Shown here: positions 42,670 through 52,627 of the stretch, one piece after another
How positions within the stretch are numbered: the stretch's first letter is position 1
How the letters are laid out: the number at the start of each line of letters is the position of its first letter
Origin: Phytophthora colocasiae
Taxonomy: Eukaryota; Oomycota; Peronosporomycetes; Peronosporales; Peronosporaceae
Reading direction: 5' to 3'
DNA length: 64,000 bases
Assembly (NCBI GenBank): GCA_018806915.1
Contig: JAGKQI010000045.1
Span: forward strand, 1,488,001-1,552,000
Notes under the pieces: model-generated
The model's database searches: none
Seen by the model: the letters and a program-made list of their open reading frames with translations, nothing else
Told to the model about the DNA's origin: nothing
Position numbers and translations under genes: made by a program

Positions 42670-43084
42670 TATTGCAGAGGCAAGAGTGAATGTACGTGCT
42701 GCGGTGCGGAATCGAGACTGAAGTTTGCAACACGAAATATACAGGCACAGTGTTAAAAATAGCCGTCATGTCCAATGAAAATTGTCGCTTGATTAGATAA
42801 CCTATTGTACAATGAGTTAAACGAGTCACTTTTACTTGGACAGAGAATTGCAAAGCCGGTGCAGATTCGTTGCAACGGCACGAACATGTACCGCCGGCAC
42901 AGCCACTCGTTACACCGCGCCATGTTGCTTCAGAATGCGCTTCAACGTTAGCAGAAGCAACATAAAGCTACACTTTAGCAGCTTTTTGTACTGCATGATG
43001 CTACAGAAAGCATCGACAAGCAATCTGTGAGTACGAGGAAAGGAGCACTTTGATAATGGGTGGCAGCGAATAAATCCGGTACAG
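42670..43084. other. Upstream region of the SulP gene, left flank of the gypsy element
   Basis: This holds the promoter side of the minus-strand SulP gene. No gene is recognised. TACAG at 43080-43084 is the target duplication of the gypsy element. Confidence 0.5.
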
Positions 43085-43594
43085 TGTGACGGAATGCTGT
43101 CGATAGCACTCCGTCGGCATTGAAGTGCAAGTTGATGCACTGTAGTGCAATCTACATATCTCTACATGTACCCACTTTGTGATTGGCTAAAACTAGATTC
43201 TGGTAATATGCCATTGTGGTTTACGCCATTCAGCTGAGACATTGAGAGAGTCTCATTGGCTGAAATTCGAGAAGGTTCTCGAAGCTTGATTATGGGACGC
43301 CCAGGAGTCAAGTCAACATTGCTACGTGGAAGTTTATAGGAAAATCATTGGTAGATAGCCAAATCAGAAGATAGGAAAAGATAGGCTCTAGGATACACTC
43401 TACTGGATTTTTGAGAGAGCTCTGTGAGCCACCAGTTAGCTTAGGACCGTAAGAGCCTTCCTCATTTCAATTCACTTTTCAATTTACCAACAACCTCTCA
43501 GTGGCCCACCAACTGGTCACGCCTCCCTGGGTCTTCGCTCCGCCGTCCAAGTCCGGCCTCCGCTTCCTCGCCCCCGCGCGCCTACTGTGTTACA
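43085..43594 (+). repeat. Gypsy 5' LTR
   Basis: It starts TGTGACGGAATGCTGTCG and ends GCCTACTGTGTTACA. Same length as the 3' copy and no difference noticed by eye. The word CCTCATTTCAATTCACTTTT near 43459 partly resembles an oomycete initiator. Confidence 0.95.
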
Positions 43595-44028
43595 TAGTAG
43601 CGCTTGTCGGGTCAAGCTTCGCTCCATCGTCCAAGGTCGGGTCTCTCGTGGGCGGCATAGCCAGAAGCGAGTAGATCCTTGGCTATTAGCACCAGCCAAT
43701 TGCTGGGGAAGTGCTGAGCCTAAAAGGGGTCTCTTTTGGGTTGTCTTTGGGAGAGTTCGTGCCCATCACAGGTCAGGGAATCAACTTTGAAAGGTTGGTA
43801 TATCTCTGCCTAGTGCACGTAACTCTTTGGTCGCTACTAGAAGCCGGTTCAGTGCTCGGAACGCTCTTAAGTGCAGCTTTTATTTCCATCGCTCCCCGGT
43901 AGCTTCCAATTTACCCATTCTTTTGGTGTTTGGGTCGGTACAAGCCGAACCACTCCCATTTTCTCCTTCTTTCATTGGATTTTTGGGTTTTATTGGATTG
44001 AGTTCGTGCTACGAAAAGTCCACTCGAA

Positions 44029-45474
44029 ATGCCACCTACACGTGGTAGATCGAGTGAGCGCGACTCTCCAAACCCGCGTCCGCGTAGAACGCCTCGAACG
44101 ACTGCCAGGACGGCTCCTGATTCACACCAGGGCCAACCGCAGGCAACAGCCAGGACGGCTCCTGATTCACACCAGTGCCAACCGCAGGCTACCGCTAGGA
44201 CGGCTCCAATTCCACAGAGCCAACCGCAAGCAACGGCTAGGACGGCTCCTGATCCACAGGGCCAACCGCAAGCAACGGCTAGGACGGCTCCTGATCCACA
44301 GGGCCAACCGCAAGCAACGGCTAGGACGGCTCCTGATCCACAGGGCCAACCGCAAGCAACGGCTAGGACGGCTCCTGACCCATGGGGCCAACCGCAAGCT
44401 ACGAATACGTCGTCGGGACAAGCAGGCGCAGCATCAGACACGATGTCGATGCAACAGCTGTTAGTTTACTTAACGCAGCAGCAACAGTCATACCAAGCCC
44501 AGATGCAAACCCAGCTGCAAGCACAGATGCAGCAGGCCAACGCAAGATTCGAATATCTAGTTGCGTCCAGGGGTGAGCAGAGAAAGAAGGATCCGCCTAT
44601 GTATGAAGGCAAATACGGCGAAGATATTGAGTTATGGATCTTCGCCACCGAGCAGTATTACGCAAGCAGACGCGAGTTGATGGAGGCAGATACATCGGAT
44701 TTCGTGACGATGATCTCCAGCAACTTGGGCAAGTCAGTGCTGAATTGGTATCGCGCGTTTATCGCAGAGTGTGAGGGTACGAACGTACAGCCCACATGGT
44801 CGCTCTTCAAGGGAAGACTTCGCACTCGTTTCAGGCCGAAGGACTTCGAATATGATCTTCGCGAGAGGATGTTTCGTCTCAAACAGAATGAGACCATCCA
44901 TGATTACGTCTCCAAGTTTCAAGACTTGCTATCACAGACAGAGTTGTCTATCAGCGAGTTGGAGAAGCGTTTCTTCTTTCAGAACGGTTTGCGAGAGGAG
45001 ACAGCGAGGAAGATCAAGGAAGAGAGTCCTTCAACACTGCAAGATGCCATTGAGATTGCGTCGAATTTTGAGTTTGCGCACTACTCAGGAAACCCCCTAG
45101 AGCTCCTGCGAAGGGTTCGCAAGGATCATCAAGCTCGGGGCATCGTGCGTCTAAGTCGAAGCAGAATTCAAAGAGCTCCGACAAGAAGAAAGGCAAGAGC
45201 GATGATTGGAAAAAGACAGCTACGTGCAGAAACTGTGGCAAGTTTGGCCACATTTCTCCAGATTGTACTCAGCCAAAACGTACTGAAGCAAATCGGTACA
45301 TGCAGGGCGCAGTGTATGCGATCCTAGAGGCTGAAGCTCGAGCATTCAAGACGGATGACCAAGAGAGGCCCGTCACGATATTCATCGACAACGGCAGTAG
45401 CCTGAATGGCGTAACTGAGGAGTTGGTGAAGAAGCTTGAGTTGGATGTCACTGAAGGTGACATGATGCAAAGTT
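44029..45474 (+). pseudogene. Gypsy gag and protease, frameshifted
   Basis: Gag starts at 44029 (MPPTRGRSSERDSPNPRPRR). A Pro/Gln/Thr/Ala-rich tandem repeat occupies residues 25-125, then a helical capsid-type region (DIELWIFATEQYYASRRELM, LKQNETIHDYVSKFQDLLSQ). Near 45110-45220 the frame changes. The expected downstream motifs, a CCHC knuckle CRNCGKFGHISPDC near 45225-45266 and a protease-like VTIFIDNGSSLNGV near 45374, are then readable in a different frame. That frame stops at 45472-45474 before the reverse transcriptase. At least two small lesions separate gag from pol. Confidence 0.85.
44107..44406 (+). repeat. Minisatellite inside gypsy gag (42-45 bp, seven units)
   Basis: The word AGGACGGCTCC starts at 44107, 44152, 44197, 44239, 44281, 44323 and 44365. 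The first two spacings are 45 bp and the rest 42 bp, always a multiple of three. Each unit codes for about 14 residues of the form TARTAPDPQGQPQA. The last four units are almost identical, so they arose recently. Confidence 0.92.
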
Positions 45475-48400
45475 GATCTCGGTTATGATCAAGTTGTGCA
45501 TCGTCCACGTCGGACTGTAGAGATGTCTCTGCAGTTACCAGGGTTTCCTTTGACAAAGGAACATTCCAAGTCATGCCTGTTCCTGAAGGAAAGGATGTTG
45601 TTTTAGGCATGATGTGGCTGCGGGAGCAGAACCCTGATATCGACTGGAATACTGGACAGATTGCACCTCGCATCAAGTTGGAGAACACGCAGACTGTGAA
45701 GTTGAGACTGCCGAAGACTCGTCCAGCCCGTTGGGTGGCAGGACAACGCCGCGCCAGAGTTGCGCAGGCCCGTGAGATCTTCAATTACTATCGGCAGCAT
45801 GGCCACAACGGCCAGTTTGGGCGAACGAAGATTATTTCGTCAAACAGTTCCAGCAGATGTTGCGTAGGGACAAGGATATTGAGGCAGTGTTTGTCATCAA
45901 TCCGCATGATTCGGAGAAGGCTGAACGCTTCAAGAGTCAAGGATGGGACGCTCTCAAGGATAATCCGGCGTATGAGACGCTACTGAAGTATGCGGATACG
46001 GTTTTCCGTACGGAACTTCCGAATGAGACACCGCCAGTACGGGAAGGAATTGAGCACGAGATTTTGCTCAAACCCGGTACTCAACCGATTTCGGTCAAAC
46101 AATGGCGCCAAAGTCCTGATCAGAGAAAAACGATTCAGGAATGGACCAAAGAGATGGTTCAGGCTGGCATCATTCGACCGAGTACGTCAGCATTTTGTGC
46201 ACCGACTTTCTGTGTGAAGAAACCAGTCGGATGGCGTATTGTGCACGATTATCGTCTATTGAACTTGGCGACGATTTTACCAGCTATTCCTATGCCTCGC
46301 AAGGAAGATACCTTTGATGCGATGGCCGGTAGCTATTGGTATTCGTGCATGGACTTACTTTGGGGTTATTACCAAGTGAAGTTGCGAGAAGCAGATATAC
46401 CTTTCACTGCTTTCTCGACCCCAGATGGTCTATTTGAATATCTCGTCACACCCATGAGGCTCAGTGGTAGCCCAAGAACCTTTAATCGACTGCTGCAAAA
46501 GGTTTTCATGGATTTGAGTGATGTGGCGAAGATTTACTTCGATGATATCTACGTATACACGAAGGGTGAAGATGTGAACGACCACATCGCAGCACTGGAC
46601 AGGGTATTGAAGCGATGTGAAGAGCAGAAGCTCTACATTAAACTGTCCAAATGCCAATTTTGCGTGGATGAGATTCCATGCTTAGGCGACTTTGTCGGAC
46701 GCAAGGGCGTTCGTATGGACCCAGATAAGGTGAAGATTATCGCCGAGTGGCCAGTCCCCAAGACCAAGAAGCAAATGGAGAGCTTCCTGGGGACAACGGT
46801 TTACGTTTCGAGATTTTGCAAGGATTTCGCGCAGTTTGCAGGTCCTTTGCATGAATGTATCAAGGGAAAACGTTCTCGTGATGCTATCGAACTCGATGAG
46901 AACCAATTACACTGTTTTGACGAGCTTAAGAAGCGCTTGTCATCACCTCCGGTTCTCAGTCTTCCTGATTTCTCCAAACCTTTCGGAATTCGGATGGACG
47001 CCTCAAATTTCGCAATTGGGGGGGTCTTATTTCAAAAGGAGGGAGGGTTGGAACATCCAATAGCCTATACGGGCAGAAAGATGAAGCCAGCAGAACTAAA
47101 TTATCCAGTTCGCGAACAGGAACTACTCGCTATTATGCATGCGTTGAAGACATGGCGCGTGTATCTTCTCGACAAACCATTCCTGGTGGAAACAGATCAC
47201 AAGAGCATTGAGATGATTCTCACGCAGAAGACGACGAATCGACGCATTGCGCGGTGGTTCAACGAACTTGCGGAGTTTCAGCCTCTGTTCAAGTGGATTC
47301 CAGGAGAGACAAATGTAGTCGCAGATGCGATGTCGAGAAATCCTGAGTTCGAGCATAAGGCAGCGCAAGTGAGCCTGAAGGAACTTCTTGATACGGCTCA
47401 AAACCGTGAAATTGTGGCTACCATGGTCGAGAACAATATGACCGTGGCACAATCCGCAGTGAAGATGTACTCGTGGAACAAGGACTTGCAAGGACTTGTC
47501 AAGAAGCTACAGCTTGGAGACAAGGTTCCGCATTACTCGCTAGATCATGGCGTGCTGTATTATCAGACGCGTGAAGATGAGAGTCCTAGATTGTACATTC
47601 CCGATGACGAAGATCTGAAGAATCGAGTCATTTGTGAGAACCACGATGCAGTTACGGCAGGCCACCCAGAGGTATTACAAGACCTATGTCGCAGTACGTG
47701 AGAAGTACTATTGGCCGAAGATGATGAAGTATATCAGCACTATGTGAACACTTGTGAAATGTGTCAGCGCAACAAAGCGAGGCAGGTGAAGCCTCCGGGA
47801 TTACTTCAACCGCTGGAGATACCACGAGGTAGATGGGTCGACATTTCGATGGATTTCGTTGTGTCTCTACCTCCCAGCAAGGATGGCTATAATGCCATCA
47901 TGGTCATTGTGGATCGATTGACCAAGCGTGCAAAGTTTATTGCTACGCAGACGACAGACAGCGCAGAGGATATTGTGAATGTTTTCATGAAGAGTTATGT
48001 AAGAGATCATGGCCTTCCGAAGACGATTGTGTCTGATCGTGACTCCAAATTTACGTCTAAGTTTTGGCAGGCTGTTATCACTGCTATGGGAACGCAGCAT
48101 AACCTGTCATCGGCATTTAGGCCGCAGACGGATGGACAAACGGAACGTACAAACCGTTTTATCGGAGATTATCTTCGAGGTGTTATCAACCCAGCCCAGA
48201 ATGATTGGGATGAGTTTCTTCATTTGGCAGAGTTCGCCTATAATCGGCGATTGCATGCTACGATTGGCATGTCACCATTTGAAGCGGATCTAGGATATAT
48301 TCCATATATGCCCGACGATATCGCGGCAGATCCGGAGTTTAAGAAGTTGGAGAAAGCAGCAAAAGAGTTTCTACTCCGACAGGAAGCCTTCCTCAAGGTC

Positions 48401-48890
48401 GCGCAAGACCGTATGAGTGAAGCTTACAGGAGCGCATGAAGCATTATTACGACAGGAACAGACTTGTCCCAAGACTTCAAAATTGGCGACATGGTGCTAC
48501 TAGATGGGAAGAATTTGGATATCCATCATAAGGGGTACGCACAGTCGAAGAAGTTAGCTCCGAGGTTCATTGGACCATTCCCGGTCAGAAGAAGGTATCT
48601 CGAGACTCGTATGAGTTGGGATTATCGAAGAACCTGAAGTTGCATCCAATTTTCCATACATCACTGTTGAAGCCGTACCGCAAGGACCCGAAGCGCAGGC
48701 AAAGGTGAACAAGGTTGTGTTAGCCGATGGAACTGAAGGGCAACTGGTCGAAGCCGTGATTAACCACCGTAAGTACAAGGGGAAGCCGCAGTACAAGGTT
48801 TGAGTGGTTAGAGCGAGACCAAGAAGGACCACATGGGAACCTGTTGAGAATCTGAAACAGATCCTGGTCTCATCGACCTCTATTGGAAGT
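45475..48890 (+). pseudogene. Gypsy pol: RT, RNase H, integrase, chromodomain; several breaks
   Basis: The main open part is 45857-47701. Reverse transcriptase has PTFCVKKPVGWRIVHDYRLL and the catalytic YFDD (near 46535). RNase H has IRMDASNFAIGGVL, REQELLAIMHALKTWR and ETDHKSIEMIL. Integrase starts with its zinc region, where the frame shifts near 47675-47710. The core follows in 47711-48439 with MDFVVSLPPSKDGY, VSDRDSKFTSKFW and GQTERTNRF, giving D, D and E. Another break lies near 48430. The C-terminal part near 48740-48870 reads like a chromodomain (EAVINHRKYKGKPQYKV, then TWEPVENL), with TGA at 48801-48803 inside it. The order and motifs are clear; a working protein is not possible as read. 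Confidence 0.9.
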
Positions 48891-48941
48891 CCAAGAAGAG
48901 AGAATCCTTTCTAGGGGAGGCTCTTTCTCGAAGGGAGGTCA

Positions 48942-49451
48942 TGTGACGGAATGCTGTCGATAGCACTCCGTCGGCATTGAAGTGCAAGTTGATGCACTGT
49001 AGTGCAATCTACATATCTCTACATGTACCCACTTTGTGATTGGCTAAAACTAGATTCTGGTAATATGCCATTGTGGTTTACGCCATTCAGCTGAGACATT
49101 GAGAGAGTCTCATTGGCTGAAATTCGAGAAGGTTCTCGAAGCTTGATTATGGGACGCCCAGGAGTCAAGTCAACATTGCTACGTGGAAGTTTATAGGAAA
49201 ATCATTGGTAGATAGCCAAATCAGAAGATAGGAAAAGATAGGCTCTAGGATACACTCTACTGGATTTTTGAGAGAGCTCTGTGAGCCACCAGTTAGCTTA
49301 GGACCGTAAGAGCCTTCCTCATTTCAATTCACTTTTCAATTTACCAACAACCTCTCAGTGGCCCACCAACTGGTCACGCCTCCCTGGGTCTTCGCTCCGC
49401 CGTCCAAGTCCGGCCTCCGCTTCCTCGCCCCCGCGCGCCTACTGTGTTACA
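48942..49451 (+). repeat. Gypsy 3' LTR
   Basis: Direct repeat of 43085-43594, followed at once by TACAG and unique sequence. Confidence 0.95.
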
Positions 49452-49456
49452 TACAG

Positions 49457-49816
49457 CCACCCCCACGATATCATCCTGCCCGTCAAATTATGGCGTCGAT
49501 CATTGCGACAGCGCTCAGGAGAGCTGGGGAGGCTACAGATAGACTCAACGATGGTGTCTCTTGGAACGCTGTCATCCGTGACTATCCACTGTGTGCTTCG
49601 ACGTATCCAGCAAGAGTTTGAGTAGCATGCGTTTGGGCTGGTTGAGGAGTTCAAGTTGAAGCTTTAACAGAATCTTGCAATCATTCAGCATATCGAATCT
49701 GAACGATGGTAGGGAATATCGTTTCTACATGCACCACAGTACTTTTGTTTAGAAGAATCGGGTAAGCTAACCATGTATTCGGACACAGTAGCTCCTACGA
49801 AGTTCTTCCATCCAGC
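49457..49816. other. Right flank of the gypsy element
   Basis: Unique sequence between the retrotransposon and the end of the tyrosinase gene. A short plus-strand frame (49480-49621) has no recognisable features. Confidence 0.4.
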
Positions 49817-51460
49817 TTATGCCACTGCTTGTTCCCCCGACTCATCTGAATCATCTCCGTCCTGCAATGGGCAAGGTAAAAATCGGCTCGTGATCTCCCT
49901 CCACATCGGGATTCCAATGACATGTGTGCCATCCTGAAGGCCTTGCATGACTTCGAAGCAGCGAGTGTGGCCCTTGACACCGAAGTTGGCTCGGAAAAGG
50001 GCAGAATAGTCGTCGATGGGGCCAATGCACTCAGAATGATGCATGCAAGCGATCATCTCCATTTGTTCATCAGCAGCCCACTCCTGGTAACCAACAATTG
50101 CTGCCACCTCGAACAAAGCAATGTGCCAACGCCTCACTGCGTCGTCATACTCCGTCCCGTCGGCTATCGTTGGTAGAAGTGGGTTTTTCTCTTTCTTCTG
50201 AGCGTATTGTGTGTCATCTGCTAGGAGAGACACTGCACTCAATGTGTTGGAGTCCTTACAGTTCTGATACATGTTAGCCAGCCCACCACTGATGGCGTAC
50301 GTATAGCTGTAGCTTCCCAAATCTTTTGCATCCACGTAGTCCGAGTATTTGTACGGCAAATCCTTGAAAAACGGGTACAGGATGTTCTTCTTGTCCTGCC
50401 AAACGTTCACGTATGTCGAACCGTCATTGGCCAAAGCGCGCATGGTAATATTGTCAGAGCCGCTGAAGTTCCCACCCCCCGAACGAGCACAATTCGACCA
50501 AAACCGCGGGTCGCTGCTTTTGTCTTTTGCTGATAGAAACACTTTTTCATCTCCATTTTGACATTTCAAGTAGATAGTCTGGAGGAGATCGATGAGCGCG
50601 TGATGTGAGTAGAAGACTGGGTCGACAGGGGCCTGGAAGTATACCATTACTCCACCCATCGCGTTGTGAAGGGCGTCTTTCGTGGTAGACATCACAACAA
50701 GCACAAATATCCTTAGTAACAGACCGAGAAAGCTGCAAGAAATATGGAAGTACGTACTGTGAACACCTCTCTCGATGGCAGTAGTGAAGGCGGCCGAATC
50801 GTTATACGTGAACAGTTGCTGGTACACAGAGCCAAAGGAAGCTTCGGTCGGGTACGTGGTGGCACTCAGATACTTGCTTCGAGTTCGAAGGACGCAGCGT
50901 GCACAACCGGTATTGTTTCCGCAGAAATGCGACGGCAGGCCTTGATTCACACAAATCGTCCTTGTTGAGTACGGAATTGTAGTTCCATAGATGGACAAAC
51001 TCTTTGCAACCCCCGTGGAGGCCCCACCGAAGTCTGCAATAATTGGCGAACATCCCTCGACAGAGGAACAATTATTGCTGTTCTGGCGAGCTGAGCCCGA
51101 AAGATGATCCCAGTAGGGCAATGTAAGACACTGGTACGAGGTATTGAGGCTTCGTAGCATGTTTTCGTAGCCCAAAAGAAGCATCCGGTGCCAGTAGATG
51201 AACACACACGTTTGATGCGCTTCTAGCCCCGTCAATTGCTCCGTGTGGATCTGTACGAACTTCTGGTGGTATCCTTGATCCATTGCAATTCCAACAGCTT
51301 CGATGTACATCGCTTTCTCTGCATCGGTGAACGCATCCCACGACTTGCGAATGCGAAGTTGCGAACAATTCGTTCCGACTTGTTGCCCATTAGAGCGAAG
51401 ACTTGAGATACACAGCAGTGTAACCAGAAGCCACAGGGTTAAAACTCTCGACGATGACAT
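49817..51460 (-). CDS. Secreted tyrosinase (copper oxidase) with an in-frame intron
   Basis: The product starts MSSSRVLTLWLLVTLLCISS, a signal peptide. The CuA site has His72, His82 and His91 (IHTEQLTGLEAH, FIYWHRMLLLGYENMLR). The CuB site has HNAMGGVMVYF and DPVFYSHHALIDLL. Tyrosinases oxidise phenols to quinones and help build melanin-like or cross-linked walls; secretion fits an extracellular role. An 81-bp segment (50757-50677) with a GTACGT donor, an internal TTACTAAG branch-like word and a GAAAG acceptor interrupts the CuB region. Removal joins GVH to the ALHNAMGG block without a frame change (about 520 residues). If retained it adds 27 hydrophobic residues. The tail after residue 400 is rich in charged residues. 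An initiator-like element lies 24 bases upstream of the ATG. Confidence 0.88.
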   Translation of the reverse strand: MSSSRVLTLWLLVTLLCISSLRSNGQQVGTNCSQLRIRKSWDAFTDAEKAMYIEAVGIAMDQGYHQKFVQIHTEQLTGLEAHQTCVFIYWHRMLLLGYENMLRSLNTSYQCLTLPYWDHLSGSARQNSNNCSSVEGCSPIIADFGGASTGVAKSLSIYGTTIPYSTRTICVNQGLPSHFCGNNTGCARCVLRTRSKYLSATTYPTEASFGSVYQQLFTYNDSAAFTTAIERGVHSTYFHISCSFLGLLLRIFVLVVMSTTKDALHNAMGGVMVYFQAPVDPVFYSHHALIDLLQTIYLKCQNGDEKVFLSAKDKSSDPRFWSNCARSGGGNFSGSDNITMRALANDGSTYVNVWQDKKNILYPFFKDLPYKYSDYVDAKDLGSYSYTYAISGGLANMYQNCKDSNTLSAVSLLADDTQYAQKKEKNPLLPTIADGTEYDDAVRRWHIALFEVAAIVGYQEWAADEQMEMIACMHHSECIGPIDDYSALFRANFGVKGHTRCFEVMQGLQDGTHVIGIPMWREITSRFLPCPLQDGDDSDESGEQAVA

Positions 51461-51483
51461 GCTTCGTACTTTGGTAGCTTGCT

Positions 51484-51497
51484 AATTGGAGAATGAC
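51484..51497 (-). promoter_or_regulatory. Initiator-like element of the tyrosinase gene
   Basis: On the minus strand TCATTCTCCAATTA matches the oomycete Inr core TCATTYYNCAWTT in all of its first 13 positions. It ends 23 bases before the ATG at 51460. Confidence 0.55.
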
Positions 51498-51551
51498 ACG
51501 CTAAGAAGGTCCTTCTAGCCACACGATCTTTTGCGAAAGGTCACGAAAAGA

Positions 51552-51580
51552 TTTGCTTGTCAAAAGTTTTGACAAGCAAA
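51552..51580. repeat. Perfect 14-bp inverted repeat with 1-bp centre
   Basis: TTTGCTTGTCAAAA, then G, then its exact inverse complement, 92 bases upstream of the tyrosinase ATG. Its position makes an operator-like site for a dimeric factor possible. Confidence 0.85.
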
Positions 51581-52583
51581 ACCCACTTGACTTCAATGAC
51601 CCTTTTTCAGCAACTCAACATACATTCCTGAAGTCTAAAAATATCTGTTGCTCAATTAGGGTACGACATTATCCAGGAGCAGTGTTTTACTGAAGGGCAA
51701 TGAACTTCCAATCACGGAAGGTGCAAGCAGCACCGTGGTCGATAGTGTATGGCCTGCAATGTAAGTGTAACTTAGTACCGACGTTGCGACTGATGTGGTT
51801 TGATTTTAGTTGCAGAAGAGTTACTGCTGCTCGAGAAGCTAAGTTCGTGAGAAAACAAGCTGAGTTTCACCTGCAACTGTACTGTACTTTGCCACCGGCA
51901 AACGAAGTTTTGACGTGCAGCGTTCTGCCACTCGCATTAATGCACTCTAACACCAATGACAGAGCGCGGCACCGTCGTTTATTTTTCCGGCGTTGGAGGA
52001 CACCTGAGACCGTCCATCTGTCCATCTTGCTTACATGTGCATGCTCGGTGAGTCAGGTACGGAAGCATGGTTTAGATTCTCGTAGCTCTACATGCTTTGA
52101 CGCGGAATGCTGCTTCGATACCAGATAGACCTGACGTCATCTGGAGTGTTGACAAGCTTACCTCCTTCACTAGCCACCCTGACGGTCACTACCACCTTGC
52201 GTTTGGTATTGACGATCGTTTCTGAATCGGTCATCCGAGATCGCGAACGGGATCCTGTACCGCCTCCAGTTGAGTGCTTGCTGCGCGTATCTCCTTCAGT
52301 ACAGACTACAATGTGTTACAGTCTGTAGCTTTTGTTGTAGCCAGCCATCTTTCCTGACAAACACCCTCGGGGCTGGCCCGGTCTTCCACCTTTGCGTCAG
52401 TGACTACATCCCACACCGCCACCTCAACCGCGTTCGACGTCTTCATTGGAGCGCATGGACCGTCAAACCAGTATGATCCCTTTCAAAAGCTACCGGCGCG
52501 TGTCACATCCGCGTTAGTCGTCTGAAGCACCCGTCTCTAGCTGAGACCGAGCACACCTTTGTTTCTGCTCTCGATCTCGAAAC
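51581..52583. other. Divergent intergenic region
   Basis: About 1 kb between the tyrosinase (minus) and the third SLC26-type SulP gene (plus). No gene is recognised; short open frames on the plus strand lack coding character. Confidence 0.5.
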
Positions 52584-52598
52584 CTCATTCTTCAATTC
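52584..52598 (+). promoter_or_regulatory. Initiator-like element of the third SLC26-type SulP gene
   Basis: CTCATTCTTCAATTC matches the Inr consensus CTCATTYYNCAWTTT at 14 of 15 positions and lies 29 bases before the ATG at 52628. Confidence 0.6.
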
Positions 52599-52627
52599 GC
52601 TGCGTGCAGCTCAAGTCGAAGTTCAAG

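Larger units (their letters stand above)
43085..49451 (+). mobile_element. Ty3/gypsy chromodomain retrotransposon, complete structure
   Basis: Two 510-bp LTRs (43085-43594 and 48942-49451) with ends TGTGACGG...TGTTACA enclose gag and pol on the plus strand. TACAG flanks both sides (43080-43084 and 49452-49456). The purine run AAGGGAGGTCA just before the 3' LTR is the polypurine tract. Reading order is gag, zinc knuckle, protease, reverse transcriptase, RNase H, integrase, chromodomain, which places it among Ty3-type chromoviruses of fungi, plants and oomycetes. The LTRs look identical, so the insertion is recent, but the coding region has several breaks. Confidence 0.95.

Noticed and set aside
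43517..43790. Short frames in and after the gypsy LTR as small genes
   Set aside because: They lie in the LTR and leader and, where inside the LTR, recur in the second LTR copy. No protein features are seen.
44107..44406. CRISPR-like array
   Set aside because: Units follow each other directly without unique spacers and code for a protein repeat in a eukaryotic retrotransposon.
43911..44441. Minus-strand frame with repeated VACGWPCGSGAVLA units
   Set aside because: It is the complement of the gag minisatellite and has no independent coding signs.
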